Shown: positions 1-7,698 of the stretch, piece by piece | Layout of the letters: every line of letters starts with the position of its first letter | How positions within the stretch are numbered: the stretch's first letter is position 1 | NCBI GenBank assembly: GCA_964477295.1 | Contig: CAYZEZ010000049.1 | Coordinates: forward strand, 1-21,011 | Length of the DNA stretch: 21,011 bases | Origin: CAYZEZ01 sp964477295 | GTDB taxonomy: Bacteria > Bacteroidota > Bacteroidia > Bacteroidales > SM23-62 | Direction of reading: 5' to 3' | Notes under the pieces: generated by a model | Databases searched by the model: none | What the model saw: the letters and a program-made list of their open reading frames with translations, nothing else | What the model was told of the DNA's origin: nothing | Program-made: the position numbers and the translations under genes

Positions 1-158
1 GACTTAGTTGTTTTACAGTTTTAAAATAGGTGTAATTGACTAAATCATAAGTGGCAGTTATTCAGACACCTGGTAACTAGCAACTTGTAACTGGCAGCTT
101 AGGTTAATTAGAAATATGTTTCAGAAGGCTCAATATCTTAATATCAGTAATATTAATT
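1..158. other. AT-rich non-coding flank left of the IS, with one arm of a dispersed repeat
   Basis: No supportable gene lies here. Positions 57-75 are an exact 19-bp inverted match to 7735-7753, and similarity extends loosely from about 38 to 112, including the ttaatta-type end. It therefore looks like one arm of the inverted-repeat element at 7699-7868. Nothing in this flank resembles the missing 5' part of the GH127 gene that lies on the other side of the insertion sequence. Confidence 0.6.
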
Positions 159-175
159 AACGTGAGTTCGATATA
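159..175 (+). repeat. Left terminal inverted repeat of the IS982-type element
   Basis: The sequence aacgtgagttcgatata pairs with the complement of 1225-1241 with one mismatch. The exact outer base is uncertain by one or two positions. Confidence 0.8.
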
Positions 176-262
176 AAACAATAATATTTTAAGTCATTAA
201 TTATCAACAATTTGGGCATTAAAAATATTGATAACTAATTGATATTCAATTATATACAAAAA

Positions 263-317
263 ATGGATTCTTCCTAAATTAGTGTTTACCACAAACCCCA
301 AAAAAGGAAGAATCCAT
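263..317 (+). promoter_or_regulatory. Leader hairpin covering the transposase ribosome binding site and start
   Basis: Positions 263-275 (atggattcttcct) and 305-317 (aggaagaatccat) are a perfect 13-bp inverted repeat separated by 29 nt. The right arm holds the Shine-Dalgarno-like AGGAAG (305-310) and the first two bases of the ATG at 316. RNA entering from outside the element would fold this stem and hide the initiation region. RNA starting inside the loop would lack the left arm and stay translatable. Protection against read-through transcription is known for IS10 and IS50; applying it here is inference. Confidence 0.7.
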
Positions 318-1221
318 GAAAAATCTTGAAAACAAGCTTATTGAAATTTTCTGTGACATTGACGATTTTAATAAAGTATTTATCAGCGAGTTGCAAACAC
401 ATCATTTGAGTGATGGCACAAGGAAACGCATCAAGCCCAGCAAGTTGAGTGAAAGCGAAATCATGACTATCGTTACCTATTTTCATATTATGCGGTACCG
501 GGACTTTAAACATTACTATCTTTTCCATGTCTGCAAGAACATGCGGGAAGAATTTCCCCAGCTTGTTTCTTACAATCGTTTTGTGGAGTTAATGCAATCC
601 GCAATGCTACCCTTAATTGTTTTTTTGAAAACTCAACGTCTGGGTTGCTGCACAGGCATCTCATTCATTGACTCTACCCCACTGAGAGCCTGCCACATTA
701 AGCGAGAGCATTCCCACAAAGTTCTCCGGGGTCTGGCAACAAAGGGCCAGTGCAGCATTGGATGGTTCTTCGGACTTAAGCTTCACTTCATCATCAATGA
801 CAAGGGGGAAATTCTTGATTTTGTGCTTACTCCCGGAAACACAGATGACAGGAATCCCCTTTCAGGAACCAACTTGCTCTCGCGGATCCACGGTAAATTG
901 TTTGGTGACAAAGGGTACATTTCAAAGACCCTTTTCGAACAGCTCTTCATTGATGGGATCCATCTGATAACCAAATTGAGAACGAACATGAAAAACAGTC
1001 TGATGCACATGTCTGATAAAATCCTGCTCCGCAAACGTGCTATCATTGAGACTGTTGTTGATGAACTGAAAAACATTTGCCAGATTGAACATACACGACA
1101 CAAAAGCCAGGAAGGATTCATTGTTAATCTGATATCCGGGTTAATAGCCTATTCGTATTTACCCAAAAAGCCCACCCTGAATCTGGAGATTGTTGATCAA
1201 TCATTGGCATTAGCTATTTGA
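316..1221 (+). CDS. IS982-family DDE transposase
   Basis: This 301-residue protein would catalyse transposition of the surrounding element. Residues 1-100 form an N-terminal helical region. The catalytic domain follows, with the DDE triad most likely at D119 (in FIDSTPLR), D198 (in LFGDKGYIS) and E245 (in RAIIETVVDELK). The D-to-E spacing of about 47 residues is typical of the IS982 family, as is the full length of about 300 aa. The ATG at 316 has AGGAAG five bases upstream. The frame runs to a stop just four bases before the right terminal repeat. There is no frameshift or premature stop, so the gene appears functional. Confidence 0.9.
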   Translation: MKNLENKLIEIFCDIDDFNKVFISELQTHHLSDGTRKRIKPSKLSESEIMTIVTYFHIMRYRDFKHYYLFHVCKNMREEFPQLVSYNRFVELMQSAMLPLIVFLKTQRLGCCTGISFIDSTPLRACHIKREHSHKVLRGLATKGQCSIGWFFGLKLHFIINDKGEILDFVLTPGNTDDRNPLSGTNLLSRIHGKLFGDKGYISKTLFEQLFIDGIHLITKLRTNMKNSLMHMSDKILLRKRAIIETVVDELKNICQIEHTRHKSQEGFIVNLISGLIAYSYLPKKPTLNLEIVDQSLALAI

Positions 1222-1224
1222 AAT

Positions 1225-1241
1225 TATGTCGAACTCACGTT
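1225..1241 (-). repeat. Right terminal inverted repeat of the IS982-type element
   Basis: The sequence tatgtcgaactcacgtt is the inverted partner of 159-175. It contains an ATG at 1226 that is in frame with the downstream GH127 remnant. Confidence 0.8.
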
Positions 1242-1783
1242 TATTTAATAATCTGCTGGGTGCCCAGGATGAAAATGGTACAGACTGGTGTTATTATACG
1301 CCCCCTAACGGGAAGAGCCGGGCTTTTGAACCGGCTATTTCATGCTGTGCATCGAGCGGTCCAAGGGCTCTGGAAATGTTCTCTTGCCACCTGGCAGGTG
1401 AAATTCAGGATCACCTCTCTGTAAACAGTTTTTCCCCTTCCTCCATTGAGCTGCCCGATAAATTCGGGGGAGGAAAAATAAGAATAAAGGGGAATTACCC
1501 GTTTTCACCGGGAGCTGACATTGCGTTTGAAACAAAACAGGAAAAAAAATATACAGTGGAATTCAGGATTCCACATGGGACCGCATTTTCTACTTCGAAA
1601 ATTAACGGGGAAAAAGTAGAACCGGTGAAAAATGAAAGGGGATTTTACCAGGTTATGCATGAGTGGAAACCCGGTGACCTGATCTGCATCGCAGACGATG
1701 TCTCATTCCCTTATTTGGGCAATGGTGAATGGGTAAATACCCCTGCATTTGACAGGATTGCACTGGAAGGCCCGTTACTTTAA
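1242..1783 (+). pseudogene. GH127 (DUF1680) glycoside hydrolase, 3' remnant cut by the IS
   Basis: The 180 or so residues match the C-terminal part of GH127 enzymes, which are retaining beta-L-arabinofuranosidases with a cysteine nucleophile. The conserved block LFNNLLGAQDENG is followed by WCYYTPPNG and SCCASSGPR. The Cys-Cys pair corresponds to the nucleophile and zinc-ligand cysteines of characterised GH127. The rest is the beta-sandwich C-terminal region. The N-terminal catalytic barrel, with the Glu and other zinc-binding Cys, is missing: the frame runs straight into the right end of the IS. An ATG inside the terminal repeat (1226) could start a 185-aa product, but it could not be catalytic. 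Its position before two sulfatases suggests it once belonged to the same glycan locus. Confidence 0.82.
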
Positions 1784-1871
1784 ATACCTGATTCAATGAT
1801 GAAAATAATCAGCATCTGCGGGGCCTGTTATGTTTATATAAGACAAAAGTAGATTTTAAATCATTTGAATA

Positions 1872-3473
1872 ATGAACAGAACAATTATTGTTTTTTCTCT
1901 TGCTTTATTTACATCATGTGTAATATCATGCACACAATCCGGAGCTAATAAAGGCACTCATGATGATAAACCAAATGTCTTGTTTTTCCTGGTGGATGAT
2001 ATGGGCTGGACCGATGCGGGTTGTTACGGCAGTAGTTTTTATGAGACGCCCAACATTGACAGGTTTGCCGGGGAGGGCATCCGTTTCACCAATGCCTATG
2101 CAGCATGTCATGTCTGTTCTCCTACACGTGCCAGCATCATGACAGGCAAGTATCCTGCCACGCTTCATTTAACAGACTGGCTGCCGGGTCGCAGGAATTT
2201 TCCATCCCAGAGACTGTTGAATGCGGATATCAACCAGAATCTGCCTTTTGAAGAGAAAACTATTGCCGAGATTCTTAAAGATGAAGGCTATAGAACGGCC
2301 ATTTTCGGGAAATGGCACCTGGGCGAAGCTCCTTCCGGCCCGCTGCGTCATGGATTTGATATCCATATCCCGAAAAACTGGAACAAATGCTGTCCGAATT
2401 TGGGGTATTATTATCCTTTCGGATTAGCGGGTTTGGAGGGTGTTGAAGGAGATTACCTGACCGACCGGCTGACTGACGAGGCATTAAAATATATGGAGGA
2501 AAACAAGGATTCACCTTTTTTCCTTTATTTAGCCCATTTTGCCGTTCATGACCCGATCGAGGGCCGTCCTGACCTTGTGGAAGAATACCAGGAAAAACTG
2601 AATACCACAGAGCCCGCCGGGGGTGAGCCATTTATTCTGGAAGGAAACCCGGATGATGAGAACCTGCTTACGAGAGAAGAGTTGGATAGGCTTATTAAAG
2701 AGCCTGGTTATGAGGGGCATAGGATTCTGCCTAACCGGACCGTTAAGATCAAACAGATACAGGATAATGTCCAGTTTGCAGGCATGGTGGAGGCTATGGA
2801 TGAGAGCCTGGGCAGGGTACTGGCAAAACTTGACGAACTTGGATTAACAAAGAATACGATCGTGATCTTTTTTTCGGATAATGGGGGAATGTCGGCAGCC
2901 AACTATGGAAATCCGAAAAGAATTGTTCCAGAAGACAAACTGGATAAGGCTTATTCAACATCAAACCTTCCGCTGAGAGGAGGTAAAGGATGGCTGTACG
3001 AGGGCGGGATCCGTGAACCTTTGATCATCAGGTGGCCCGGAGTGACGGGGAAAGGAAAGATGTGTGATGTGCCGGTTATCAGCGTCGATTTTTTACCGAC
3101 GATCCTGGATATGATAGATTTGCCGATACCCCAGGAGTATAAGCTGGATGGAGTCAGCATTGTTCCATTGCTAAAAGGAGGAACGGAACTTGACAGGGAG
3201 GCCCTTTACTGGCATTTCCCGCATTACAGTAACCATGGCATGCAAAGCCCGGGTGGGGCCATCCGGTGCGGTGAGTATAAACTGCTTGAATACTTTGAGA
3301 ACAATTCGGTACAATTGTTCAACCTGAAGGAGGACATCGGAGAACAACAAGATCTATCCGAATCACAGCCTGACAAAGTCAGGGAACTGAGAGAGATGTT
3401 GCACAAGTGGAGAGAAGATATCAATGCCCAGATGATGCAACCAAACCCGGATTATGTGCCCGCAGAATTCTGA
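1872..3473 (+). CDS. Secreted lipoprotein sulfatase, formylglycine-dependent (arylsulfatase A type)
   Basis: This 533-residue type I sulfatase would hydrolyse sulfate esters, most likely on a polysaccharide or its oligomers. An N-terminal lipoprotein signal ends in VISC (C20), predicting a lipid-anchored exported enzyme. The metal-binding D42-D43 (LVDDMGW) is followed by the C82-S-P-T-R86 maturation signature, in which the Cys is converted to formylglycine. Further family marks are GKWHLG (146-151), HFAVHDP (222-228) and SDNGG (335-339, metal ligands D336 and N337). Length is normal. The N-terminal motifs resemble SulfAtlas subfamily S1_16, from memory only. It lies 88 bp after the GH127 remnant and 51 bp before a second sulfatase, so the two are probably co-transcribed. 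No sulfatase-maturating enzyme gene is in view. Confidence 0.93.
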   Translation: MNRTIIVFSLALFTSCVISCTQSGANKGTHDDKPNVLFFLVDDMGWTDAGCYGSSFYETPNIDRFAGEGIRFTNAYAACHVCSPTRASIMTGKYPATLHLTDWLPGRRNFPSQRLLNADINQNLPFEEKTIAEILKDEGYRTAIFGKWHLGEAPSGPLRHGFDIHIPKNWNKCCPNLGYYYPFGLAGLEGVEGDYLTDRLTDEALKYMEENKDSPFFLYLAHFAVHDPIEGRPDLVEEYQEKLNTTEPAGGEPFILEGNPDDENLLTREELDRLIKEPGYEGHRILPNRTVKIKQIQDNVQFAGMVEAMDESLGRVLAKLDELGLTKNTIVIFFSDNGGMSAANYGNPKRIVPEDKLDKAYSTSNLPLRGGKGWLYEGGIREPLIIRWPGVTGKGKMCDVPVISVDFLPTILDMIDLPIPQEYKLDGVSIVPLLKGGTELDREALYWHFPHYSNHGMQSPGGAIRCGEYKLLEYFENNSVQLFNLKEDIGEQQDLSESQPDKVRELREMLHKWREDINAQMMQPNPDYVPAEF

Positions 3474-3524
3474 CATTGGTTATCGGGAAGGAACCTGATA
3501 ACCAGCAATTTAAATAAATTTACC

Positions 3525-5039
3525 ATGAAAGTTGAAAGCAAAGTTTGTTTTTTTATTTTAGTCTGCGTGCTGCTTGCCAGTCCGCAAACCGGATCGTGCC
3601 AGCATCCGGAGCTCAACGTATTGCTTTTTACAGCGGATGACCTGGATGGTTACAGTCTGGGATGCTATGGATCAAAGGTTCAGGATATCTCGCCGAATAT
3701 CGACCAGTTTGCCGCGGAAGGTATACGGTTTGAACACGCCTATGTTAATGCAGCTATTTGTGTGCCGAGCCGGGCGATACTGGCAACGGGTCTATACGGG
3801 CACAACAGCGGGGTAATGGGTTTCGAAAAGATGAAAGAAGGAAATAAAACCCCTCTGATCATGGAGATCCTTAGAGATCATAATTACAGGGTAGGTGTAC
3901 TGGGCAAGGTAAGTCATTCTACGCCGAAACTGGATTTTAAATGGGATTTTGAGGCGAATCAGGCCGAATTAGGTGATGGCAGGAGCCCGACCATATACTA
4001 TAAAAAATGCAAAGCCTTCTTCCGGGAATGCAAGGATAACGGCCAATCTTTTTACCTGATGGTTAATTCCCATGATCCCCACAGGCCATTTTTTAACCCG
4101 GATAAACCGATAACCGGTGGAGCAGAAGCACCATCACGTATTTATTCCCCCGGGGAGATTGAGGTCCCTGGTTTTGTGTCTGACCTGCCTGGGGTTCGGC
4201 TGGAAATAAGCTATTATTTTAATTCGGTGAAACGCCTGGATGACACGTTTGGCAAAGTAATGCAGGCCTTGGAAGAGAGTGGGTTCAGGGACAATACCCT
4301 GGTGATTTTTATTTCAGATAATGGGATTGCCATTCCTTTTGCCAAGTGCAATGTTTATCATGCCAGTAACAGGTCACCCTGGCTGGTTCGATGGCCGGGT
4401 GTGTCAAAACCGGGACAGGTGAACGAAAAGAATATGATAGCAGAGACCGATTTCATGCCAACCATCCTGGATGCACTTGGAATTGAACCGCCGGAAAACA
4501 TGGACGGGAAGTCCCATCTTGCCCTTTATACGGGTGAGGAATATGATACGGATGAGATCATTTTTACCCAGATTGATAGCAAAGCTCGGGGAAAAATTAT
4601 GCCCATGAGAGGCATTTCTGTGCCGATGAGGGGGGTTCAGAACAAGCAGTATCTTTATATCTATAATCCATGGGTAGACGGGGCCAGAATATATGCAAAC
4701 AATAACGAAGGATTGACAATGATAGCTATGGAAGAGGCTGCTGAAACGGATCCGGGTATAGCCGATAGGGTTAAGATGTACAGGTACCGGATCCCCGAGG
4801 AATTTTACGTTTTAACGGAGGATCAGGATTGTTTGCATAACAGGATTGATGATCCTGCCTTTGCCAGGCAGGTTTTTGAAATGCGGGGAGAAATGGAGAA
4901 GAAAATGGAGGAAACCGGTGACCCGTTACTTGCTGTATTCAGGAATAGGCGTTACTCAGAAATTGTTCGCAGGGAACTCTACAGTATTTATCCGGAATTA
5001 AAAAAAATTGATGCCAGTGATGACGAATATCAGAAGTGA
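3525..5039 (+). CDS. Secreted sulfatase, second of a tandem pair (sulfamidase-like)
   Basis: This 504-residue type I sulfatase is clearly different from its neighbour. A hydrophobic N-terminal signal (about residues 7-25, ending near SCQ) predicts export; a lipid anchor on C25 is possible but the lipobox is weak. Metal-binding D38-D39 (TADDLDG) is followed by C79-V-P-S-R83, the formylglycine signature with Ser in the fourth position. Other marks are GKVSHS (127-132), SHDPHRPF (182-189) and SDNG (264-267). The GLYGHNSGV stretch and general layout recall heparan N-sulfatase-like and S1_8-type enzymes, so the substrate could be an N- or O-sulfated sugar. The specificity is not readable from sequence. 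It lies 51 bp after the first sulfatase on the same strand. Confidence 0.9.
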   Translation: MKVESKVCFFILVCVLLASPQTGSCQHPELNVLLFTADDLDGYSLGCYGSKVQDISPNIDQFAAEGIRFEHAYVNAAICVPSRAILATGLYGHNSGVMGFEKMKEGNKTPLIMEILRDHNYRVGVLGKVSHSTPKLDFKWDFEANQAELGDGRSPTIYYKKCKAFFRECKDNGQSFYLMVNSHDPHRPFFNPDKPITGGAEAPSRIYSPGEIEVPGFVSDLPGVRLEISYYFNSVKRLDDTFGKVMQALEESGFRDNTLVIFISDNGIAIPFAKCNVYHASNRSPWLVRWPGVSKPGQVNEKNMIAETDFMPTILDALGIEPPENMDGKSHLALYTGEEYDTDEIIFTQIDSKARGKIMPMRGISVPMRGVQNKQYLYIYNPWVDGARIYANNNEGLTMIAMEEAAETDPGIADRVKMYRYRIPEEFYVLTEDQDCLHNRIDDPAFARQVFEMRGEMEKKMEETGDPLLAVFRNRRYSEIVRRELYSIYPELKKIDASDDEYQK

Positions 5040-5220
5040 AACGATTCCTGATGTTTATCCATACTTATTGATAGAAAGTGATGGGTTAAATTCAGGCTGA
5101 CAGCCCTTCCGGTTAAGCACATAACCTTTACCTGTTGTCTGGGGATGGAATAACTCATTGATGTTTAAATGTTTAATTGACTCTCCTTGCAGCTATCTGT
5201 TGGAAAACGGACTTCAGGGT

Positions 5221-5380
5221 TTGGACACTTACGCTAAAGCTTTCGCAACCGCCAGCGCCTCTGCAGACAGCCGTCGGCCAAAGCCTATGGCGTCGGACGA
5301 GCAGCTTTAGCGCTCGCAGAAAGCTTTATGCGAACGCGGTCAGCGACAGAGTGCGAAGCCAATGTACTCGCAAGATTCAG
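5221..5380. repeat. GC-rich imperfect intergenic repeat with inverted and direct modules
   Basis: The segment differs in composition from its AT-rich surroundings. cgctaaagct at 5232-5241 is perfectly inverted as agctttagcg at 5303-5312. The module aaagcttt followed by a cgaac/cgcaac string occurs at 5237-5246 and again from 5320. It resembles low-complexity repeats made of short gcttt/cgcc modules seen between genes in this phylum. No coding signal is convincing. Confidence 0.5.
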
Positions 5381-5551
5381 ACTTAATGTATTTTTACCTG
5401 GCTTAAACATAACCTATGAATGCCGGTAAGAATATCCTCATTATATCTGGAATATAAGCCTATTTTCAACTCCGGGTTCTCTATGCAAATATTCAGACAT
5501 CTGATGACAGCTTTATTTTACGGTAAATCAAATACTTTATTTAAAAAATGA

Positions 5552-5563
5552 ACAAACGTTTGT
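5552..5563. promoter_or_regulatory. Candidate LacI-family operator, perfect palindrome acaaacgtttgt
   Basis: A 12-bp perfect dyad with a central CG step lies 121 bp upstream of the LacI-family gene. LacI/PurR-type operators have this form; the PurR box core is close to GCAAACGTTTGC. The likely ligand is the regulator encoded at 5685-6707, whose hinge carries a Leu at the position that intercalates at the central CG in this family. Autoregulation is the simplest reading, since no divergent gene is present. Confidence 0.55.
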
Positions 5564-5684
5564 GCTTTAATTCAAAGCCCTGCTTATAATCTGTTACATA
5601 TTCGACCTAAGATTAAATGAAATGAAGTTTTAATGCACGAAGATTATTTATATATTTATGCAAAGGTTTGTAATACAAGGTAAT

Positions 5685-6707
5685 ATGAAACCAAAGAAAT
5701 CAAACATCAAAGACATTGCAAAAAAGACGGGTCTGTCAATCACTACGATATCGAGGGTTTTAAACGGGAAAGCGGAACAATACAGGATCAGTGGCAAATC
5801 AAAACAAAAAGTCCTGAAAGCAGCCAGGCAGCTTAATTACATGCCAAACCAGGTGGCCGTTAACCTGAGATTAGGTAAAAGTCTTACTATTGCGCTGATT
5901 ATCCCTTCCCTGACCAATCCGTTCTTTGCAGGAATTGCCAGCGCTATTAATTCTGAGTTGAGAAGTCTCGGATACATAACAATACTGGGTGACAGTGATG
6001 AGAAACCTGAAACAGAGGAACATATTCTGAAGCAAATGGTTTCAAGGAGGATTGAAGGGCTGATTATCGCACCGTGCGGCGAAGAATGGGAACACATTAA
6101 AAGGCATTATGATCAGGGATTGCCGGTAATATGTATTGACCGTTATTTTGAAAACACGGGATTACCTTATGTCTCAACTGACAATTACTATGGAGCATAT
6201 GAAGCAACCAGGCATTTGATAGAGAATGGACATTCAAACATTGCCTGCATCCAGGGGGTCAAACAGTCCATACCCAACAAACAGAGGATAAAGGGTTTCC
6301 TTGATGCCATGAAAGAAGCTGGTATAAGCAGTTACAGTATTACCGGCGATGCTTTTAATGTACAGAACGGATACCTGGAAACGAAATTACTGCTTCGGAA
6401 AAATGTAAGGCCTTCAGCAATCTTCACACTGAGTAACACTATTGCGATGGGATGTATGAATGCCCTGAAGGAGGAATTACTGAAGATCCCGGATGATGTA
6501 TCACTAATCACATTTGATAATCATCCGTACCTGGATTATCTGGCTACACCTCTTTCATGTGTCGCCCAACCGGTGGATAATATTTGTAAAATAGCTATTA
6601 AGTTTTTATTTACACAGTTGAATAAAAGCGAGATGGTTACGCAGAGTGTATTACTGAAACCCGAGATTAAATACAGGGATTCGGTAAAAAGGCTGATTAG
6701 TTCTTAA
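5685..6707 (+). CDS. LacI-family transcriptional regulator
   Basis: This 340-residue regulator has an N-terminal LacI helix-turn-helix (residues 6-31, IKDIAKKTGLSITTISRVLNG), a hinge helix (about 52-64, PNQVAVNLRLGKS) and a periplasmic-binding-protein-like effector domain from about residue 67 (LTIALIIPSLTNPFFAGI). The ATG at 5685 is preferred over the one at 5658: it has AAGG just upstream (though only 4 bases away) and gives the usual short lead into the HTH. The effector is probably a sugar, given the upstream sulfatases and GH127 remnant, but cannot be named. Typical LacI members repress catabolic genes until the sugar binds. A matching palindrome lies in its own leader. Confidence 0.9.
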   Translation: MKPKKSNIKDIAKKTGLSITTISRVLNGKAEQYRISGKSKQKVLKAARQLNYMPNQVAVNLRLGKSLTIALIIPSLTNPFFAGIASAINSELRSLGYITILGDSDEKPETEEHILKQMVSRRIEGLIIAPCGEEWEHIKRHYDQGLPVICIDRYFENTGLPYVSTDNYYGAYEATRHLIENGHSNIACIQGVKQSIPNKQRIKGFLDAMKEAGISSYSITGDAFNVQNGYLETKLLLRKNVRPSAIFTLSNTIAMGCMNALKEELLKIPDDVSLITFDNHPYLDYLATPLSCVAQPVDNICKIAIKFLFTQLNKSEMVTQSVLLKPEIKYRDSVKRLISS

Positions 6708-6778
6708 ATTCTGCTATTGTTGATTTGTGAAGTACTCCTTGAATATCTAATATCAATGAAGCTATTTATTATCATATG

Positions 6779-6891
6779 GTCATGCTGAACTTGCCTGCCC
6801 TGCCTGTTCCGATGCAGATCGGGCGTGTAGGTCAGGGTTTCAGCATCTGAATTCCAGCTTGTTATAGATCCCGAAACAAGTTCGGGATGAC
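6779..6891 (-). repeat. Composite hairpin element, copy A
   Basis: On the minus strand the element begins GTCAT, passes through a simple hairpin (ATCCCGAA 6868-6875 with TTCGGGAT 6881-6888), then a second hairpin (ATGCTGAA 6782-6789 with TTCAGCAT 6839-6846). The loop of the second holds a nested stem, CCGAT 6809-6813 with ATCGG 6818-6822. Outer ends are GTCAT and ATGAC. It matches copy C closely, with stem bases that change in compensating pairs. A partial trailing unit (agttcggggtgac, 6896-6908) follows. Confidence 0.75.
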
Positions 6892-7027
6892 AGGGAGTTC
6901 GGGGTGACTTGATGTCAATTCATTATAAATCTAAGATTCTGAGTTCTGTGCTTCAGGATGATTAACTCTAAATAAAATGATAATTCAATAGCACAACGAA
7001 TTAAAATAATAATTATATTTACATACC

Positions 7028-7040
7028 AAACGGTCGGTTT
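7028..7040. promoter_or_regulatory. Operator-like palindrome abutting the TetR start codon
   Basis: AAACGGTCGGTTT is an imperfect dyad (AAAC-N5-GTTT, 10 of 13 positions symmetric) ending one base before the ATG at 7041. TetR-family operators commonly contain such AACNG/CNGTT half-sites. A possible -7 element, tatattta, lies at 7014-7021, so a bound repressor would overlap the transcription start or ribosome binding region. Autoregulation is inferred. Confidence 0.5.
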
Positions 7041-7646
7041 ATGAAAAATACTAAAGACCATATCCTGGGTGTTGCGATAAAACTTTTTTTACAGAAAAAC
7101 CTTAAGGAAGTTACCCTGAAAGAGATAGTCAACAAGACAGGACTATCCAAGGGTGCCTTTTATCACTATTTTGAAAGCAAGGAACAGCTCTTTGAAGAAA
7201 TACTCGAACTGTTCTATTCGACCGTGATGAATATAGATTATAACAAATACTCATCACATTCATTATATGAGTTTTATAATGATTGTTCTAATGATAAGGA
7301 GGTAATACGTATCAATTTACCTCAAAATACAGAAGAAGATGAAGATAGTTATTTCAACATGAATTTTTTCTACCTGATCTTTGATGGACTAAGGCTGTTC
7401 CCTGAATTTCGAAAAAGAATGAAGGATTTTCAGGAAAAGGAAATGAAGGCCTGGACAAAGATTATTAGACAGGCGAGAGCGAAAGGCGAAATAAAATCTA
7501 CACTCAGTGATAAACATATTGCTATGATATTCATTCATACAAGCGATGGTGTAGCCATGAATCTTATCCTGGGGGGAGAGACAAAAAATTTAATAAATGA
7601 GATTAAATCCATTTGGGACAAATTTTATAAAAGTCTTAAAGCTTAG
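7041..7646 (+). CDS. TetR/AcrR-family transcriptional regulator
   Basis: This 201-residue protein has the canonical TetR DNA-binding domain: residues 25-47 read VTLKEIVNKTGLSKGAFYHYFES, with the helix-turn-helix and the YHYF recognition end. The C-terminal helical region (about 60-200) would bind an unknown ligand and dimerise. Length is normal. It lies 227 bp upstream of, and on the same strand as, an ABC-2 transporter pair, a common arrangement for a ligand-responsive repressor of an efflux system. It probably also controls itself through the palindrome at its start codon. No particular ligand is indicated. Confidence 0.9.
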   Translation: MKNTKDHILGVAIKLFLQKNLKEVTLKEIVNKTGLSKGAFYHYFESKEQLFEEILELFYSTVMNIDYNKYSSHSLYEFYNDCSNDKEVIRINLPQNTEEDEDSYFNMNFFYLIFDGLRLFPEFRKRMKDFQEKEMKAWTKIIRQARAKGEIKSTLSDKHIAMIFIHTSDGVAMNLILGGETKNLINEIKSIWDKFYKSLKA

Positions 7647-7698
7647 TATTTTATTATTGGTATAACCAGATCATAATACCGGCCTTATTTTGAAAGGC

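Larger units (their letters stand above)
159..1241 (+). mobile_element. Complete IS982-family insertion sequence
   Basis: The element is about 1083 bp, bounded by 17-bp terminal inverted repeats that match at 16 of 17 positions (159-175 and 1225-1241, core acgtgagttcg). It encodes a single full-length transposase. Size, one-gene layout and transposase type fit the IS982 family. I see no exact target-site duplication: the flanks are AT-rich (attaatt on the left, tatttaat on the right) and only loosely similar. Both ends and the transposase look intact, so it may still be mobile. Confidence 0.85.
5040..5684. other. 645-bp intergenic region: structured GC-rich segment, operator palindrome, LacI-gene leader
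   Basis: The region splits into three parts. Positions 5040-5220 show nothing recognisable. Positions 5221-5380 are GC-rich and internally repetitive (separate entry). Positions 5380-5684 are AT-rich leader with a perfect operator-like palindrome at 5552-5563. A 69-codon open frame at 5177-5386 runs through the repetitive part and does not look like a protein gene. Confidence 0.6.
6708..7040. other. 333-bp intergenic region holding composite hairpin element A and the TetR-gene leader
   Basis: It contains the composite hairpin repeat at 6779-6891, then about 120 bp of AT-rich leader. A Bacteroidota-style -7 candidate, tatattta (7014-7021), and an operator-like palindrome sit immediately before the TetR start. 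No reading frame here looks real. Confidence 0.6.

Noticed and set aside
783..1121. Minus-strand open frame within the transposase
   Set aside because: It lies opposite a clear DDE transposase and has no family resemblance.
151..1252. Target-site duplication of the IS
   Set aside because: The flanking attaatt and tatttaat are AT-rich and not an exact direct repeat, so no duplication is claimed.
5177..5386. 69-codon open frame in the intergenic region
   Set aside because: It runs through a GC-rich repetitive segment, has no recognisable motif or convincing start signal, and its composition follows the repeat modules.
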